Below the pieces are notes generated by a model, which ran no database searches, had not been told where the DNA came from, and saw nothing but the letters and a program-made list of their open reading frames with translations. A stretch of 64,000 bases of DNA. It comes from Dissulfuribacter thermophilus. GTDB lineage: Bacteria; Desulfobacterota; Dissulfuribacteria; Dissulfuribacterales; Dissulfuribacteraceae. The stretch spans positions 62,001 to 126,000 of the forward strand of contig NZ_MAGO01000006.1 of the NCBI RefSeq assembly GCF_001687335.1. Reading direction: 5' to 3'. Of the stretch, positions 37,272 through 46,505 are shown one piece after another; positions within the stretch are counted from its first letter, which is position 1, and the number at the start of each line of letters is the position of its first letter. The position numbers and the translations under genes were made by a program.

Positions 37272-39842
37272 ATGAAAGTCCAAGGTCCGGAACTCATCAG
37301 GATTAAGGCCTCTGCAGGGGCAGGAAAGACCTACGCCCTTAGTATACGTTTTTTGAGTCTTTTAAAAAAGATTCCTCCCAGTTCTAAGGGGCTTAGGTCT
37401 TTGATTGCCATAACCTTTACGAATAAAGCTGCCATAGAGATGAGGCAGCGTATATTAAACCACTTAAAAGCCATTGCCCTTAAGTCTGGGGGCTGGCGAG
37501 AAATTTCAAGAAAGACGGGTCTTACTCCCGAAGAGGCTGGAAAATGGATTGAGGTCATCTTGTCGAACTATTCAGACTTTCATATTCGTACTGTAGACAG
37601 TCTCCTTTTTTCAATCCTTAAAGGATTTTCTTTTGAATTTTCCATAAGGCCCGATTTTAACGTCGTTTTTAATATTGATGATATACTTGACGATGTTTTT
37701 GATATCATTTTATCTGGCGTTCAACACGATAAAAAGGAACTCATTGATAGAGCCCTTTCCACCTATTTTGACATTGACACCCAGGGGGGATTTTATCCTG
37801 AAAACGGCTTAAAAAAACGTTTAAAAGCCCTTTATTCGAAAGTAACTGAAGACATCGCCCAAAGAGAGATCGATGCTAAAAAGATACGAATTTCAAAAGA
37901 AAAGTCTGAGAGGGCATACAAGGAGTTTTTGGAGATCTTAAGCCAAATAGATGATGGGGCTGTTAAACGCAACCTTATTAGAGGACTTACACCCAATTTG
38001 GAAGCAGACAAGCTCCTCGACAGGGCCATATTTAAAAAGGATGTTGATGATCTATTTAAAAAGAATGCATCTGTGTCATCAGATGAGAAGGCTCATCTTG
38101 AAAGGGCGTTACAGTCCGTAAAGAAAAATCTGAGAGATTACGAGAGGATCTGTGAGGAGATTCCGTATTCAAGGGTTGGAGGCTATGTGCCGCTTCTTCA
38201 TGAAATGCGAAGGTGCTGTGAGAATTTGTCTTTAAGGGAAGGGCTCATCCTTGGCTCAGATCACTGGACAGCCCTTATCCTAAAAGCCCTTCAAGAGGAT
38301 GGCTTTGTCCCCCTTGTCTTTGAACATTTTGGAGGTCTATTTTCCCACTTTCTCTTTGATGAATTCCAGGACACCTCGCGCCAGCAATGGGAAGCCCTTT
38401 ACCCCATATTCGAAGAGGCCCTCTCCCAGGGAGGCAGCCTATTTGTTGTGGGAGATGTAAAGCAGGCCATCTATCACTGGAGGGGAGGGGACATGGAACT
38501 TTTTGACGAGGTCCTTCAAAGGGACCGCTATTTCCCTTTCATCGATGTAATGAAAGATGAAATTCTTGGTAAAAACTATAGGGCCCATCCAGCCCTTGTG
38601 GACTTTGTAAACAGATTATTTGCTCCTCTAAAGGATCTTTCCACAGTAAAAAGCTGTATCGCAGACGAACTATTGGGAAAAAACACACCGGTAGTGGTTA
38701 AAAATGACCTCGCTGAAAAGATACTCAAGGCATATGATTCCCACGAACAGGAGGCTTCAGCAAAACGCCCTTTTAAAAGGAGGCCTAAGGTAAGCATTTT
38801 TGAGGTCTCAGGCTCAAAAAAGGAGATACGTTCTGGCATAAAGAATAGACTAATTCAAAAGGTGAGGGAAGAGTGGGAAAGTAGGCCCAGAGAAGATGGG
38901 GACTGTGCTTCACCCATAGCCTGTCTGGTGAGATCCCATAAGGATGCAGAAGAGGTTTCATCCTGGCTAATCTCAGAGGGTATACCCGTCATAACAGAGA
39001 ATGCCTTAAAATTAAGCTCTTCTCTTTTGGTAAAAGGGATCATATGCCTCATGAAGCTCATAAATGATCCAGCAGACAATATTGCTCTCTATGGCCTTTT
39101 GGCGTCCAAGATTCTAAATTTCGGCCCTCAAAGTGAGGAAGAGCTGTCAAAGGCATGGTTAAGGGGAGAACACCATAAATGGACTCAGAAAGTAAATGAG
39201 ATTATTCAGTCCTTAAAAGGGGCACTTATTAGGCGTACGCCATATGAGCTTTTACAGCAGATTATCGAAGTCACGGGTCTTTCAGATCGGATCAAAGATC
39301 ATTTCCCTGACCAGTCAGTCTTTCTGGAAAGGCTCCTTGAAGTGACACATAATTTTGAAACAAAAGAAGGTGCCAGTCTACAAAAGTATCTTGATTTTTG
39401 GGATAAAGGTGGGCTGGAAGAGCGAGTAGGACTCCCTGAAAATATTGATGCTGTAAGGGTTATGACTATACACAAGGCGAAAGGCCTTGAATTCCCTGTG
39501 GTCTTCATACCGTTTACGGACTGGCAGATAAAAGACAGAACCCCAGTGGATGTCTATAATAACAGCCTTGTGTACCTGGGAGGAAAGCTAAACAATGAAC
39601 TCCTGAGGGTGCGTGGACAAATATGGGCTATGGAAGTGCTCGAATCTCTAAATCTTTTTTATGTGGCACTGACACGGGCAATGGAAAGGATTTACTTTTT
39701 CGTAACTCTTCCAAAAACTAGTGGCCTAAAGCCGTTTTCTGTTGGCCTAAGACAACTTATTGAGAAAGCAAAAAAGACTGGGCTATTAGAAAAGGAGTAC
39801 GTGTGTTGGGAGACCTTGGATCTGACACCTATGCCTCATTAA
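37272..39842 (+). CDS. addA: AddA-like UvrD-family helicase subunit
   Basis: This 856-residue superfamily 1 helicase is of the RecB/AddA group, acting on double-strand breaks with AddB. Visible motifs are Walker A ASAGAGKTYALS near residue 13, motif Ia AITFTNKAAIEMRQR, motif II FDEFQDTSRQQWE, motif III VVGDVKQAIYHWRGG, motif V TIHKAKGLEFPVV and motif VI YVALTRAMERIYFF. The frame ends soon after motif VI, before the PD-(D/E)XK nuclease domain AddA normally carries. That domain is in the overlapping next frame. A slippery heptamer A-AAA-AAG at 39770-39776 could shift ribosomes into that frame, giving one protein of about 1017 residues. Confidence 0.88.
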   Translation: MKVQGPELIRIKASAGAGKTYALSIRFLSLLKKIPPSSKGLRSLIAITFTNKAAIEMRQRILNHLKAIALKSGGWREISRKTGLTPEEAGKWIEVILSNYSDFHIRTVDSLLFSILKGFSFEFSIRPDFNVVFNIDDILDDVFDIILSGVQHDKKELIDRALSTYFDIDTQGGFYPENGLKKRLKALYSKVTEDIAQREIDAKKIRISKEKSERAYKEFLEILSQIDDGAVKRNLIRGLTPNLEADKLLDRAIFKKDVDDLFKKNASVSSDEKAHLERALQSVKKNLRDYERICEEIPYSRVGGYVPLLHEMRRCCENLSLREGLILGSDHWTALILKALQEDGFVPLVFEHFGGLFSHFLFDEFQDTSRQQWEALYPIFEEALSQGGSLFVVGDVKQAIYHWRGGDMELFDEVLQRDRYFPFIDVMKDEILGKNYRAHPALVDFVNRLFAPLKDLSTVKSCIADELLGKNTPVVVKNDLAEKILKAYDSHEQEASAKRPFKRRPKVSIFEVSGSKKEIRSGIKNRLIQKVREEWESRPREDGDCASPIACLVRSHKDAEEVSSWLISEGIPVITENALKLSSSLLVKGIICLMKLINDPADNIALYGLLASKILNFGPQSEEELSKAWLRGEHHKWTQKVNEIIQSLKGALIRRTPYELLQQIIEVTGLSDRIKDHFPDQSVFLERLLEVTHNFETKEGASLQKYLDFWDKGGLEERVGLPENIDAVRVMTIHKAKGLEFPVVFIPFTDWQIKDRTPVDVYNNSLVYLGGKLNNELLRVRGQIWAMEVLESLNLFYVALTRAMERIYFFVTLPKTSGLKPFSVGLRQLIEKAKKTGLLEKEYVCWETLDLTPMPH
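39770..39776 (+). other. Candidate -1 frameshift site (A-AAA-AAG)
   Basis: The heptamer is in phase with addA as A AAA AAG (codons 834-836 boundary region, GCA AAA AAG), the sequence used for -1 frameshifting in E. coli dnaX. The -1 frame is open from here into the nuclease ORF. I see no strong stimulatory stem-loop. An AAGGAG at 39791-39796 could instead serve re-initiation at GTG 39803. Confidence 0.45.
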
Positions 39843-40324
39843 GGAGCCGCAAAAAAGGCCGTCTTCTCCACCAGGCCCTCTACTTTGTGGAGAAAAAGGA
39901 AGATCTTCTAGATCCAGAGCCATTGGTGAAAAAGGCATTTTGTTTTTTAGGAGAAAGGGTCAAAGGCTGGGACCTTAAGGGAGAATTCGTTTTGCCCCTT
40001 AAAAATCTCCTTAACCTTCCTGAAGTTGACATCATCTTTCCTAATGCTCCAAGTCTTGTTTTAAAAGAGAGAGAATTTCTTGTACCCAAGGGCAAGGATG
40101 GATTTTTCTCACTTAGACCTGATCGTGTGATAATCAAGGAAAATGAGGCCATTATAATAGAGTTTAAAAGTGAGGGGATTGACGCTTATCTTAAAAAGAA
40201 GCATCAAGAACAGGTCCTAACCTATAGAAAAATTGTAGAAAAGTCCTTTGGGCTATCAACTGTTGGATATCTTGTTTACTTAATTGAAAACCTTTGTGAA
40301 CAGGTAAGATTTTCTTATGAATGA
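39803..40324 (+). CDS. PD-(D/E)XK nuclease domain of AddA in a separate frame
   Basis: This 173-residue ORF in the -1 frame relative to addA overlaps it by 40 bp. It matches the C-terminal nuclease of AddA/RecB: GRLLHQALYFVE near the start, then SLRPDRVIIKENEAIIIEFKS and HQEQVLTYRKIV, giving the H, D, E-x-K and Q-x3-Y pattern. It may be read as its own protein (GTG at 39803, AAGGAG 6 nt upstream) or fused by frameshifting at 39770-39776. A missed base in the A tract would also join the frames. It overlaps addB by 8 bp. Confidence 0.8.
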   Translation: MLGDLGSDTYASLRSRKKGRLLHQALYFVEKKEDLLDPEPLVKKAFCFLGERVKGWDLKGEFVLPLKNLLNLPEVDIIFPNAPSLVLKEREFLVPKGKDGFFSLRPDRVIIKENEAIIIEFKSEGIDAYLKKKHQEQVLTYRKIVEKSFGLSTVGYLVYLIENLCEQVRFSYE

Positions 40325-43157
40325 GATTATCGTTGTCCACCCGCGGCAAAATTTACTCAACATCGTAATGAATGATCTTCTGAAAAAGAATGAGCCTTGG
40401 GTGACTACTGTGCTTTTACCAAATAGGAGAGCAGGGCTATTTTTAAAACACTATCTCTCAAAGAGGGTGCATGGCCCGTTCTTGCTACCGCGCATTCTGA
40501 CCCTGGAAGAGTGGATCAAGGAAATATATCTTAATCACACTGACTCCCCAAAGGAATTTATTGATGAATATGACCAGGCATGGATAATCTTCGAGGCATA
40601 TAAAAGCTTGGTTGAGAAAAATGGGGCAAGACCTCCTTTATGGGACGACTTTTTCCCCTGGGCAATGAGAATCCAGCGTTTATTCGAGGAGCTGGACCTA
40701 GAGCTCACAGATCCCAAAAATATCGAATATCCCCCTACAGAAACCCTTTCAAGGGTCGCAATTTCCATTTTAGAAAGACTTGGAGATCTTTACGGTATTT
40801 TTCACAATCTCCTTGAAGAAAGGGGATTAATAACCTATTCGAGGCTGTTTTATGAAGTTGCCAGGACTCCATCAAGTTTTCTACAGCATGAAAATCCAGA
40901 AAATTTTCTCATAGTGGGGTTTTATGCCTTAACAAACGCAGAGGATCAGGTATTCAGGTGGCTATTTGACAATGGTGCCAGGATATACTGGCACAGTGAA
41001 ACAGATCCACTGCCAGAACTTTATAGGAGATGGAAGGAAAACTGGAAGGTAGCTATAAATGAGGTTGAATGTGACTCATGTAAAGAAGAGAGCCCTACTT
41101 TGTCATTTTTTGAGGCACATGACCTCCATGCAGAACTAAAGGAGCTCAAAAAGGGACTTTCAAAAATAGATGATTTCGAGCCAGACCGCTGTGCAGTGGT
41201 CCCGCTTCTCAATACAAGCCTTATACCACTTTTACACCACCTCCCAGACGTACCAGTAAATTTGACAATGGGTTACCCCCTAAACCTCACAGGACCCTAT
41301 ACCTTTATCAAACTATTGATGAATATAGTAAGTGGCCTTGTAGAGTCCAAATTTCACCTTAAAGATCTGATTGAATTTTTGAGAGGACCTTATACGGATT
41401 ATCCTGGACTGGTTGATGCCCTTAGGGAATATGGGGCGCCTTTCGTTACAAAAGAGGAACTCATACAAATAGCTAATAGGCTAGGCATAAAAAAAGAGAT
41501 TCTTTTATTAATAGAGGAAATACTGATCCCTTTTGAAACAGCCCGTAGTACAAAAGACCTTTGTCTAGCATTAAATGGAGTAATTTCATATCTCAAATCA
41601 CGTCTTTTGCCAGATGAAAATGATGAGAATATAGAGTCAAATTCCAGTGACCTTTTGAAATTAGACCTTTCGGTATTGATGGTCCTCGAAGAAAACGTTC
41701 TGCCTATTCTTGAAAATGGATTCTTTTCCCATGTACCCATGACAACACGGGGGCTTTTCAGGTTTTTTGAGGACATTTCATCTTCGATAAGGATACCTTT
41801 TGAGGGTGAGCCCTTATCCGGCATTCAGGTCATGGGACTTTTAGAGACAAGGCTAATAAATTTTGAAGAAATTTTTTTCATTGACGTAAATGAAGGGGTG
41901 TTTCCAGGCTCAGAAGAGGTGGATCCTATTCTACCCTATGGAATGCGTATAGTGCTTGGGCTTCCAGACAGATATCGTGAGGAATTGATACTGAAATACC
42001 ATTTTGAAAGGCTGATAAAGGGGTCCAAGGTAACTCACCTAATGTGGCAATACCAGACCAATAAGGCGTCGAATAATGAACTCGAGGCCAAGAAAGTTAG
42101 AAGCCGATTCATTGAAAAACTCATATGGGAAATAGAAAAGAAAGAAGCCAAACCCTTGAGCCCAAATGAAAGAGTAAAATTTTCCAGGGTGGATCTCCCC
42201 TTAAACGGTATTTTTTCAGAAGCAGCCTTAAAAAAGGATGAGGAACACCTTAGAGTACTAAGGACCAGGCTTGGTAAAATCAGTCCGACTGCCCTTGAGC
42301 TTTATCTTACCTGCCCCAAAAAATTCTATTTTGAAAAGATTCTTGGCCTGTCACCTGGAAAGGTACCAGAAGAAATTGACCATGGAGCAATAGGTACTGC
42401 TGTACATAAGGCCCTTGAAAGGTATTATAGAGAGCTTACTGTTTCAAAAGCTTACATAAAAAAAGATGAATTAGATATAGATAGACTCTTTTTATTTTTT
42501 AAGGAGATATTGCAGGGGGAAGAATTTTTCCAACATCTGTCTTCTGAACGACGTTATTTAGTATTTAAGGGGGCATATTTTCGTTTAAAGAAGTTTATTG
42601 AATGCCAACCTAACTATACGGAAATACAGGCACTGGAAAAAGTGCTTAAGAAACGACTCAGCATTTACGATGATTTTTCAATAGAACTTTTTGGGATTGC
42701 AGACCGAATCGATAAAAGAGATCAACATTTTTTGATATTGGACTATAAAACCGGTTATGTAGAAGAAATTAACGGATTAAAATTGATGAATTTCAATCCA
42801 TCTGCTCTTGAGGCCACATTTAATGAAGATTCACTTCTTGAATTCAGAGAACAAATTGGGCATATTCAGCTTCCCTTTTATAACTACCTATTTTGTACTG
42901 AAAAACAAGGTGATTTTAAACAGGTGTGGCACCACACCACAGCCGCATATGTCGATCTGAGGAAGACAGGAAAAGAACAATTTTTAATAAAACCTGACAA
43001 ATTAGGTGAGGAATGGGGGGAATGGCTAAAGGCAGATTTTATTGAGGGCATTAAATTTTTAATAAAGCACATACTACATTCGCCATATTGGTACCCTGCC
43101 ACCGACCCGCTTTCATGCAGGTGGTGCGATTATAGGGATGGTTGTAAGCACAGCTAA
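40317..43157 (+). CDS. addB: AddB-like helicase-nuclease subunit with iron-sulfur cysteines
   Basis: This 946-residue partner of AddA in double-strand break processing has an inactivated-helicase-like N-terminal half with no clear Walker A and a C-terminal PD-(D/E)XK nuclease: GTAVHKALERYY, FGIADRIDKRDQHFLILDYKTG in successive stretches, and HIQLPFYNYLF. Cysteines in YLTCPKKFYFE and CRWCDYRDGC surround the nuclease, matching the 4Fe-4S clasp of AddB. It overlaps the split AddA nuclease frame by 8 bp. The order addA-addB is the reverse of that in Bacillus. Confidence 0.88.
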   Translation: MNEIIVVHPRQNLLNIVMNDLLKKNEPWVTTVLLPNRRAGLFLKHYLSKRVHGPFLLPRILTLEEWIKEIYLNHTDSPKEFIDEYDQAWIIFEAYKSLVEKNGARPPLWDDFFPWAMRIQRLFEELDLELTDPKNIEYPPTETLSRVAISILERLGDLYGIFHNLLEERGLITYSRLFYEVARTPSSFLQHENPENFLIVGFYALTNAEDQVFRWLFDNGARIYWHSETDPLPELYRRWKENWKVAINEVECDSCKEESPTLSFFEAHDLHAELKELKKGLSKIDDFEPDRCAVVPLLNTSLIPLLHHLPDVPVNLTMGYPLNLTGPYTFIKLLMNIVSGLVESKFHLKDLIEFLRGPYTDYPGLVDALREYGAPFVTKEELIQIANRLGIKKEILLLIEEILIPFETARSTKDLCLALNGVISYLKSRLLPDENDENIESNSSDLLKLDLSVLMVLEENVLPILENGFFSHVPMTTRGLFRFFEDISSSIRIPFEGEPLSGIQVMGLLETRLINFEEIFFIDVNEGVFPGSEEVDPILPYGMRIVLGLPDRYREELILKYHFERLIKGSKVTHLMWQYQTNKASNNELEAKKVRSRFIEKLIWEIEKKEAKPLSPNERVKFSRVDLPLNGIFSEAALKKDEEHLRVLRTRLGKISPTALELYLTCPKKFYFEKILGLSPGKVPEEIDHGAIGTAVHKALERYYRELTVSKAYIKKDELDIDRLFLFFKEILQGEEFFQHLSSERRYLVFKGAYFRLKKFIECQPNYTEIQALEKVLKKRLSIYDDFSIELFGIADRIDKRDQHFLILDYKTGYVEEINGLKLMNFNPSALEATFNEDSLLEFREQIGHIQLPFYNYLFCTEKQGDFKQVWHHTTAAYVDLRKTGKEQFLIKPDKLGEEWGEWLKADFIEGIKFLIKHILHSPYWYPATDPLSCRWCDYRDGCKHS

Positions 43158-43188
43158 AAAAACAATATAGAAAAGGTCAGGATTTACT

Positions 43189-44049
43189 ATGGAACTTTGG
43201 TACACAGAATTACACACAAAAGGATCTGGAATTTGTTTTAAGGTGAAGGAGACACTCTTTAAAAAGCATTCCAAGTTTCAAGAAGTAACTGTGTTAGATA
43301 CAGAAGACTATGGACGCATGCTGGTAATTGATGGCCTTGTGATGCTCACAGAAAGAGATGAATTCATATATCACGAAATGATGGCACATCCAGCCTTATT
43401 CCTCCATAGATCCCCAGAAAACGTGCTCGTAATTGGAGGGGGAGACGGCGGTACTGTAAGAGAAGTAGCAAGACACAAGGCAGTTAAAAGTATAACTCTT
43501 TGCGAAATTGATGATGTGGTCTTGGATGTGGCCAAGAAATTTTTCCCCAATCTCTCAACTCAACTCTTTTCAGACAACAGGGTGGAGATAATAGTTGATG
43601 ATGCATCAAAACATATAAAAGACAAAAAAGAGAATTACGATGTCATTTTAGTAGATTCCTCAGACCCCGTTGGACCAGCTGAAAATCTTTTTAAAAGAGA
43701 TTTTTTCGAATCCCTCAAAAAATCATTAAAACCTGACGGAATAGTGGTTTTACAGAGCGAATCACCATTTTATCACCTGGATATCATAAAAAATGTTCGG
43801 GAAAATCTGCTTGGAGCCGGTTTTGATAATGTACTATTCTATTGGGCACACATTCCAACCTATCCAGGTGGTGTGTGGTGCTGGGCCATTGCATCTTGCA
43901 CGTATCATCCAATAAAGGATTTTTCTCTCGAGGGCAAAGATTTTAACATGGAGTTAAAGTACTATAGCCCTGAAATCCACAAGGCCTCCTTTATACTGCC
44001 AGAATACTTTAAAAGAGCGCTTTCGGAAGTGTTGAGTTTTGAGTTTTGA
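43189..44049 (+). CDS. speE: Spermidine synthase (canonical aminopropyltransferase)
   Basis: This 286-residue SpeE has the standard motifs: MELWYTELHTKG start, DGLVMLTERDEFIYHEM, VIGGGDGGTVREV, VDSSDPVGPAENLF, LQSESPFYH and HIPTYPGGVWCW. It would transfer an aminopropyl group from decarboxylated SAM to putrescine or another diamine. Unlike the SpeE-like protein at 15727 it keeps GGGDGG and QSESP. Its last six residues, VLSFEF, and the stop codon are encoded by the dispersed heptad repeat. No functional speD is in the window. Confidence 0.94.
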   Translation: MELWYTELHTKGSGICFKVKETLFKKHSKFQEVTVLDTEDYGRMLVIDGLVMLTERDEFIYHEMMAHPALFLHRSPENVLVIGGGDGGTVREVARHKAVKSITLCEIDDVVLDVAKKFFPNLSTQLFSDNRVEIIVDDASKHIKDKKENYDVILVDSSDPVGPAENLFKRDFFESLKKSLKPDGIVVLQSESPFYHLDIIKNVRENLLGAGFDNVLFYWAHIPTYPGGVWCWAIASCTYHPIKDFSLEGKDFNMELKYYSPEIHKASFILPEYFKRALSEVLSFEF

Positions 44050-44168
44050 GTGTCGAGTTGAAGGAAGAAAGGCGTTCGGAAGTGTTGAGTTTTGAGTGTT
44101 GAGTGTTGAGTTGAAGGAAAAGAACTTTAGAAGGAATGTTGAGTTTTGAGTTGAAGGAGGAAGAAGTT
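44024..44168 (+). repeat. Dispersed heptad-rich repeat, three degenerate units
   Basis: Three units, each starting GGAAGTG or GGAATG, running through TTGAGTT/TTGAGTG heptamers and ending GTTGAAGGAA with A/G-rich sequence. The first unit forms the 3' end of speE. Confidence 0.93.
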
Positions 44169-44216
44169 CGAATTTGCATTCTTTGATGGAGTCCTGAGGA
44201 AGAGGTCAGGGCGGAA

Positions 44217-46058
44217 ATGAAGAAAAAGGGTATAACTCTCCCTTTTGAGAAAGAAAACTGTATATATATTCCTGAGTCGCCAGGGGTCTACATTTTTAAG
44301 GACTCAAAGGAGTCCGTTATCTATATAGGTAAGGCTGTAAACCTTAGAAAGCGAGTCCAATCTTACCATAGAGACCCTGGTACGCAGCCCCCCAAAGTTC
44401 AGCTGATTTCCTCAAGGGCTGCGACAATGGAATTCATAGTATGTTCTACAGAAAAAGAGGCACTCATCTTAGAAGATGCCCTAATTAAGGAAAAGCGGCC
44501 CAAATACAACGTCAGACTGAGGGATGATAAGGCCTATCCATTTATAAGAATTGGATTGGATCATGAATTTCCAAGGATCCATCTAGTGCGAAAGAGAAAG
44601 GATGATGGTGCATCTTATTTTGGGCCTTATACATCTTCAGAGGCAGCAAGGAGCACTTTGCGATTCGTGGCAAAGACGTTTGGACTCAGGACATGCCCTG
44701 ACACCGTTTTAAAGACCCAGAAAAGGCCGTGTCTTCGGGCACAAATAAATCTTTGCCTTGCTCCGTGTGATGAGGACATAAATAAGGAATTATATAAAAA
44801 GAGTGTCAATGATGCTTTGGCATTTCTTGGGGGCAGAAAAAGGGATCTCATAGAACGCCTTCGCTGCCAAATGGAAGATGCATCTCAGGCCTTAGATTTT
44901 GAAAAGGCAGCTCGCTTGCGAGATCAGATAAAGGCAATTGAGGTGGCTATAGAGCCTCAAGACGTAGTCTTATCAAAACCACTTGATTTGGATTGTATAG
45001 GCCTTGCTGCAGATACAACCGTGGGCCGAGCACTGGTGGTAATGCTAAAGGTAAGAGAAGGCCGGGTCGTTGGTAGAGATCAATTTGAATTTGATGTGAT
45101 TGAAGGAGAAGAGGAAGGAGAAATTCTAAGGGCCTTTTTAAAGGAAAAATACCACTGTCTTGAGACAAAAATGGTAATTTTGCCACTGGAACTAGAGGAC
45201 AAGTCATTAATGGAGGAATTTCTTAAGGCGAAGAATTCTTTACCAATTAAATTGATCCATCCCAAAAGAGGGGAAAAGAAGAAGCTTTTGTCATTGGCCA
45301 GAGAAAATGCTGAGGTGGCATTGGCCACTGTATTGAAAAACATATATGAGTGGAACAAGATACAAAAGGCATTAAAGAATAGGCTTGACTTAGATTTTGA
45401 ACCATCCTGGATAGAGTGTATAGATGTCTCTCATACAGTTGGAAGAGATAGGGTCGGCAGCCTTGTTTGTTTTAAAGACGGCGAGCCGCTAAAGTCCTAC
45501 TATAGGCAATATAATCTTTGTCCAAGCAAGGGAGCAGATGATTACGCTGGTATTCGTGAAATTATAAAAAGGAGAATAGAAAGGGTAAAAAAAGAGGGTA
45601 GGGGACCTGATTTGATCATTATTGACGGTGGTAAGGGCCAATTAAATGCGGCATGCGAAGAACTTTCTTTGAGAACTCCAGATATTGGTGACACTCTAGT
45701 GCCCTTTCTAATTGCCATTGCAAAAGAACGAGATGGTTCAGTTGACAAGATTTATACCAAGGGACATGGATTACCCTTATTATTGAAAAAGGACGATCCA
45801 GTCCTGCTTTTTATACAAAAAATCAGGGATGAGGCCCATAGATTTGGGATAACTGCCCATAGAAAAAAAAGGCTTAAGGGCATTCGTTTTTCTGTTCTGG
45901 AAGAGATACCTGGGGTAGGCGCTAGGAGAAAGGAGAAACTTTTAAAAGAGTTTGGCAGTCTAGGTGGTATTAAAAATGCGACCATCGAAGAACTGAGAAA
46001 GGTCCCTGGAATTACCTATGATATTGCAAAACAGATTAAGGAAAAACTTGATGCATAA
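44217..46058 (+). CDS. uvrC: Excinuclease ABC subunit C
   Basis: UvrC makes both incisions in nucleotide excision repair. The 613 residues show the GIY-YIG domain (SPGVYIFKDSKESVIYIGKA near residue 20), four cysteines in RTCPDTVLKTQKRPCLRAQ and LCLAPCD for the iron-sulfur cluster, a UVR segment (ALDFEKAARLRDQI near 225), the RNase H-like second nuclease (ECIDVSHTVG and DLIIIDGGKGQL) and C-terminal helix-hairpin-helix repeats (IPGVGARRKEKLLKEFGS). It is complete. The repeat cluster after speE lies just upstream. Confidence 0.97.
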   Translation: MKKKGITLPFEKENCIYIPESPGVYIFKDSKESVIYIGKAVNLRKRVQSYHRDPGTQPPKVQLISSRAATMEFIVCSTEKEALILEDALIKEKRPKYNVRLRDDKAYPFIRIGLDHEFPRIHLVRKRKDDGASYFGPYTSSEAARSTLRFVAKTFGLRTCPDTVLKTQKRPCLRAQINLCLAPCDEDINKELYKKSVNDALAFLGGRKRDLIERLRCQMEDASQALDFEKAARLRDQIKAIEVAIEPQDVVLSKPLDLDCIGLAADTTVGRALVVMLKVREGRVVGRDQFEFDVIEGEEEGEILRAFLKEKYHCLETKMVILPLELEDKSLMEEFLKAKNSLPIKLIHPKRGEKKKLLSLARENAEVALATVLKNIYEWNKIQKALKNRLDLDFEPSWIECIDVSHTVGRDRVGSLVCFKDGEPLKSYYRQYNLCPSKGADDYAGIREIIKRRIERVKKEGRGPDLIIIDGGKGQLNAACEELSLRTPDIGDTLVPFLIAIAKERDGSVDKIYTKGHGLPLLLKKDDPVLLFIQKIRDEAHRFGITAHRKKRLKGIRFSVLEEIPGVGARRKEKLLKEFGSLGGIKNATIEELRKVPGITYDIAKQIKEKLDA

Positions 46059-46170
46059 ATTGTAGAGGAGCTACATTTAAAATGTCTGCGTCTGGGTGGC
46101 GACCCTGTGAGGGGTTTGTATGTGCTCATGACAAAATGATATGTTTCTGTTATAAATTGTTGATGAATAT

Positions 46171-46184
46171 GGAACGGTCGTTCC
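46171..46184. promoter_or_regulatory. GGAACGGTCGTTCC palindrome upstream of ptsH
   Basis: A perfect 6-2-6 palindrome just before a TATACT (46188-46193) that could be a -10 box. GAAC-N4-GTTC resembles the Gram-positive LexA/DinR box, but a LexA site before ptsH is not expected. A role as operator is inference. Confidence 0.35.
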
Positions 46185-46232
46185 CTTTATACTGACTGTG
46201 GTGTATGTTTTAATTGTAGCAAATTTAAGGGG

Positions 46233-46505
46233 ATGAAAGCTGAACAAAAAATCACTATAAAAAATAGGTTAGGATTGCATGCCCGCCCAGCTACAAGATT
46301 TGCCCAACTTGCAAGCACTTTCCAATCCCAGATTTGGCTTGAGAGAAATGGTGAGTCTGTAGATGGAAAAAGTATACTTGAGGTTCTTACATTGGCCTGT
46401 CCAAAAGGCACTACTTTGATTGTGCGTGCTGAAGGTCCAGATTCAATAGACGCAGTTGAGGCTTTGAAGCGTTTGGTTGAAAATCGATTTGGAGAGATTG
46501 ATTAA
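46233..46505 (+). CDS. ptsH: Phosphocarrier protein HPr
   Basis: This 90-residue HPr accepts phosphate from enzyme I on the histidine in RLGLHARPATRFA near residue 16. The regulatory serine region VDGKSILEVLTLAC is also present, so control by an HPr kinase is possible. It overlaps ptsI by 1 bp. No sugar permease is in the window, as in many relatives where the partial system is regulatory. Confidence 0.95.
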   Translation: MKAEQKITIKNRLGLHARPATRFAQLASTFQSQIWLERNGESVDGKSILEVLTLACPKGTTLIVRAEGPDSIDAVEALKRLVENRFGEID

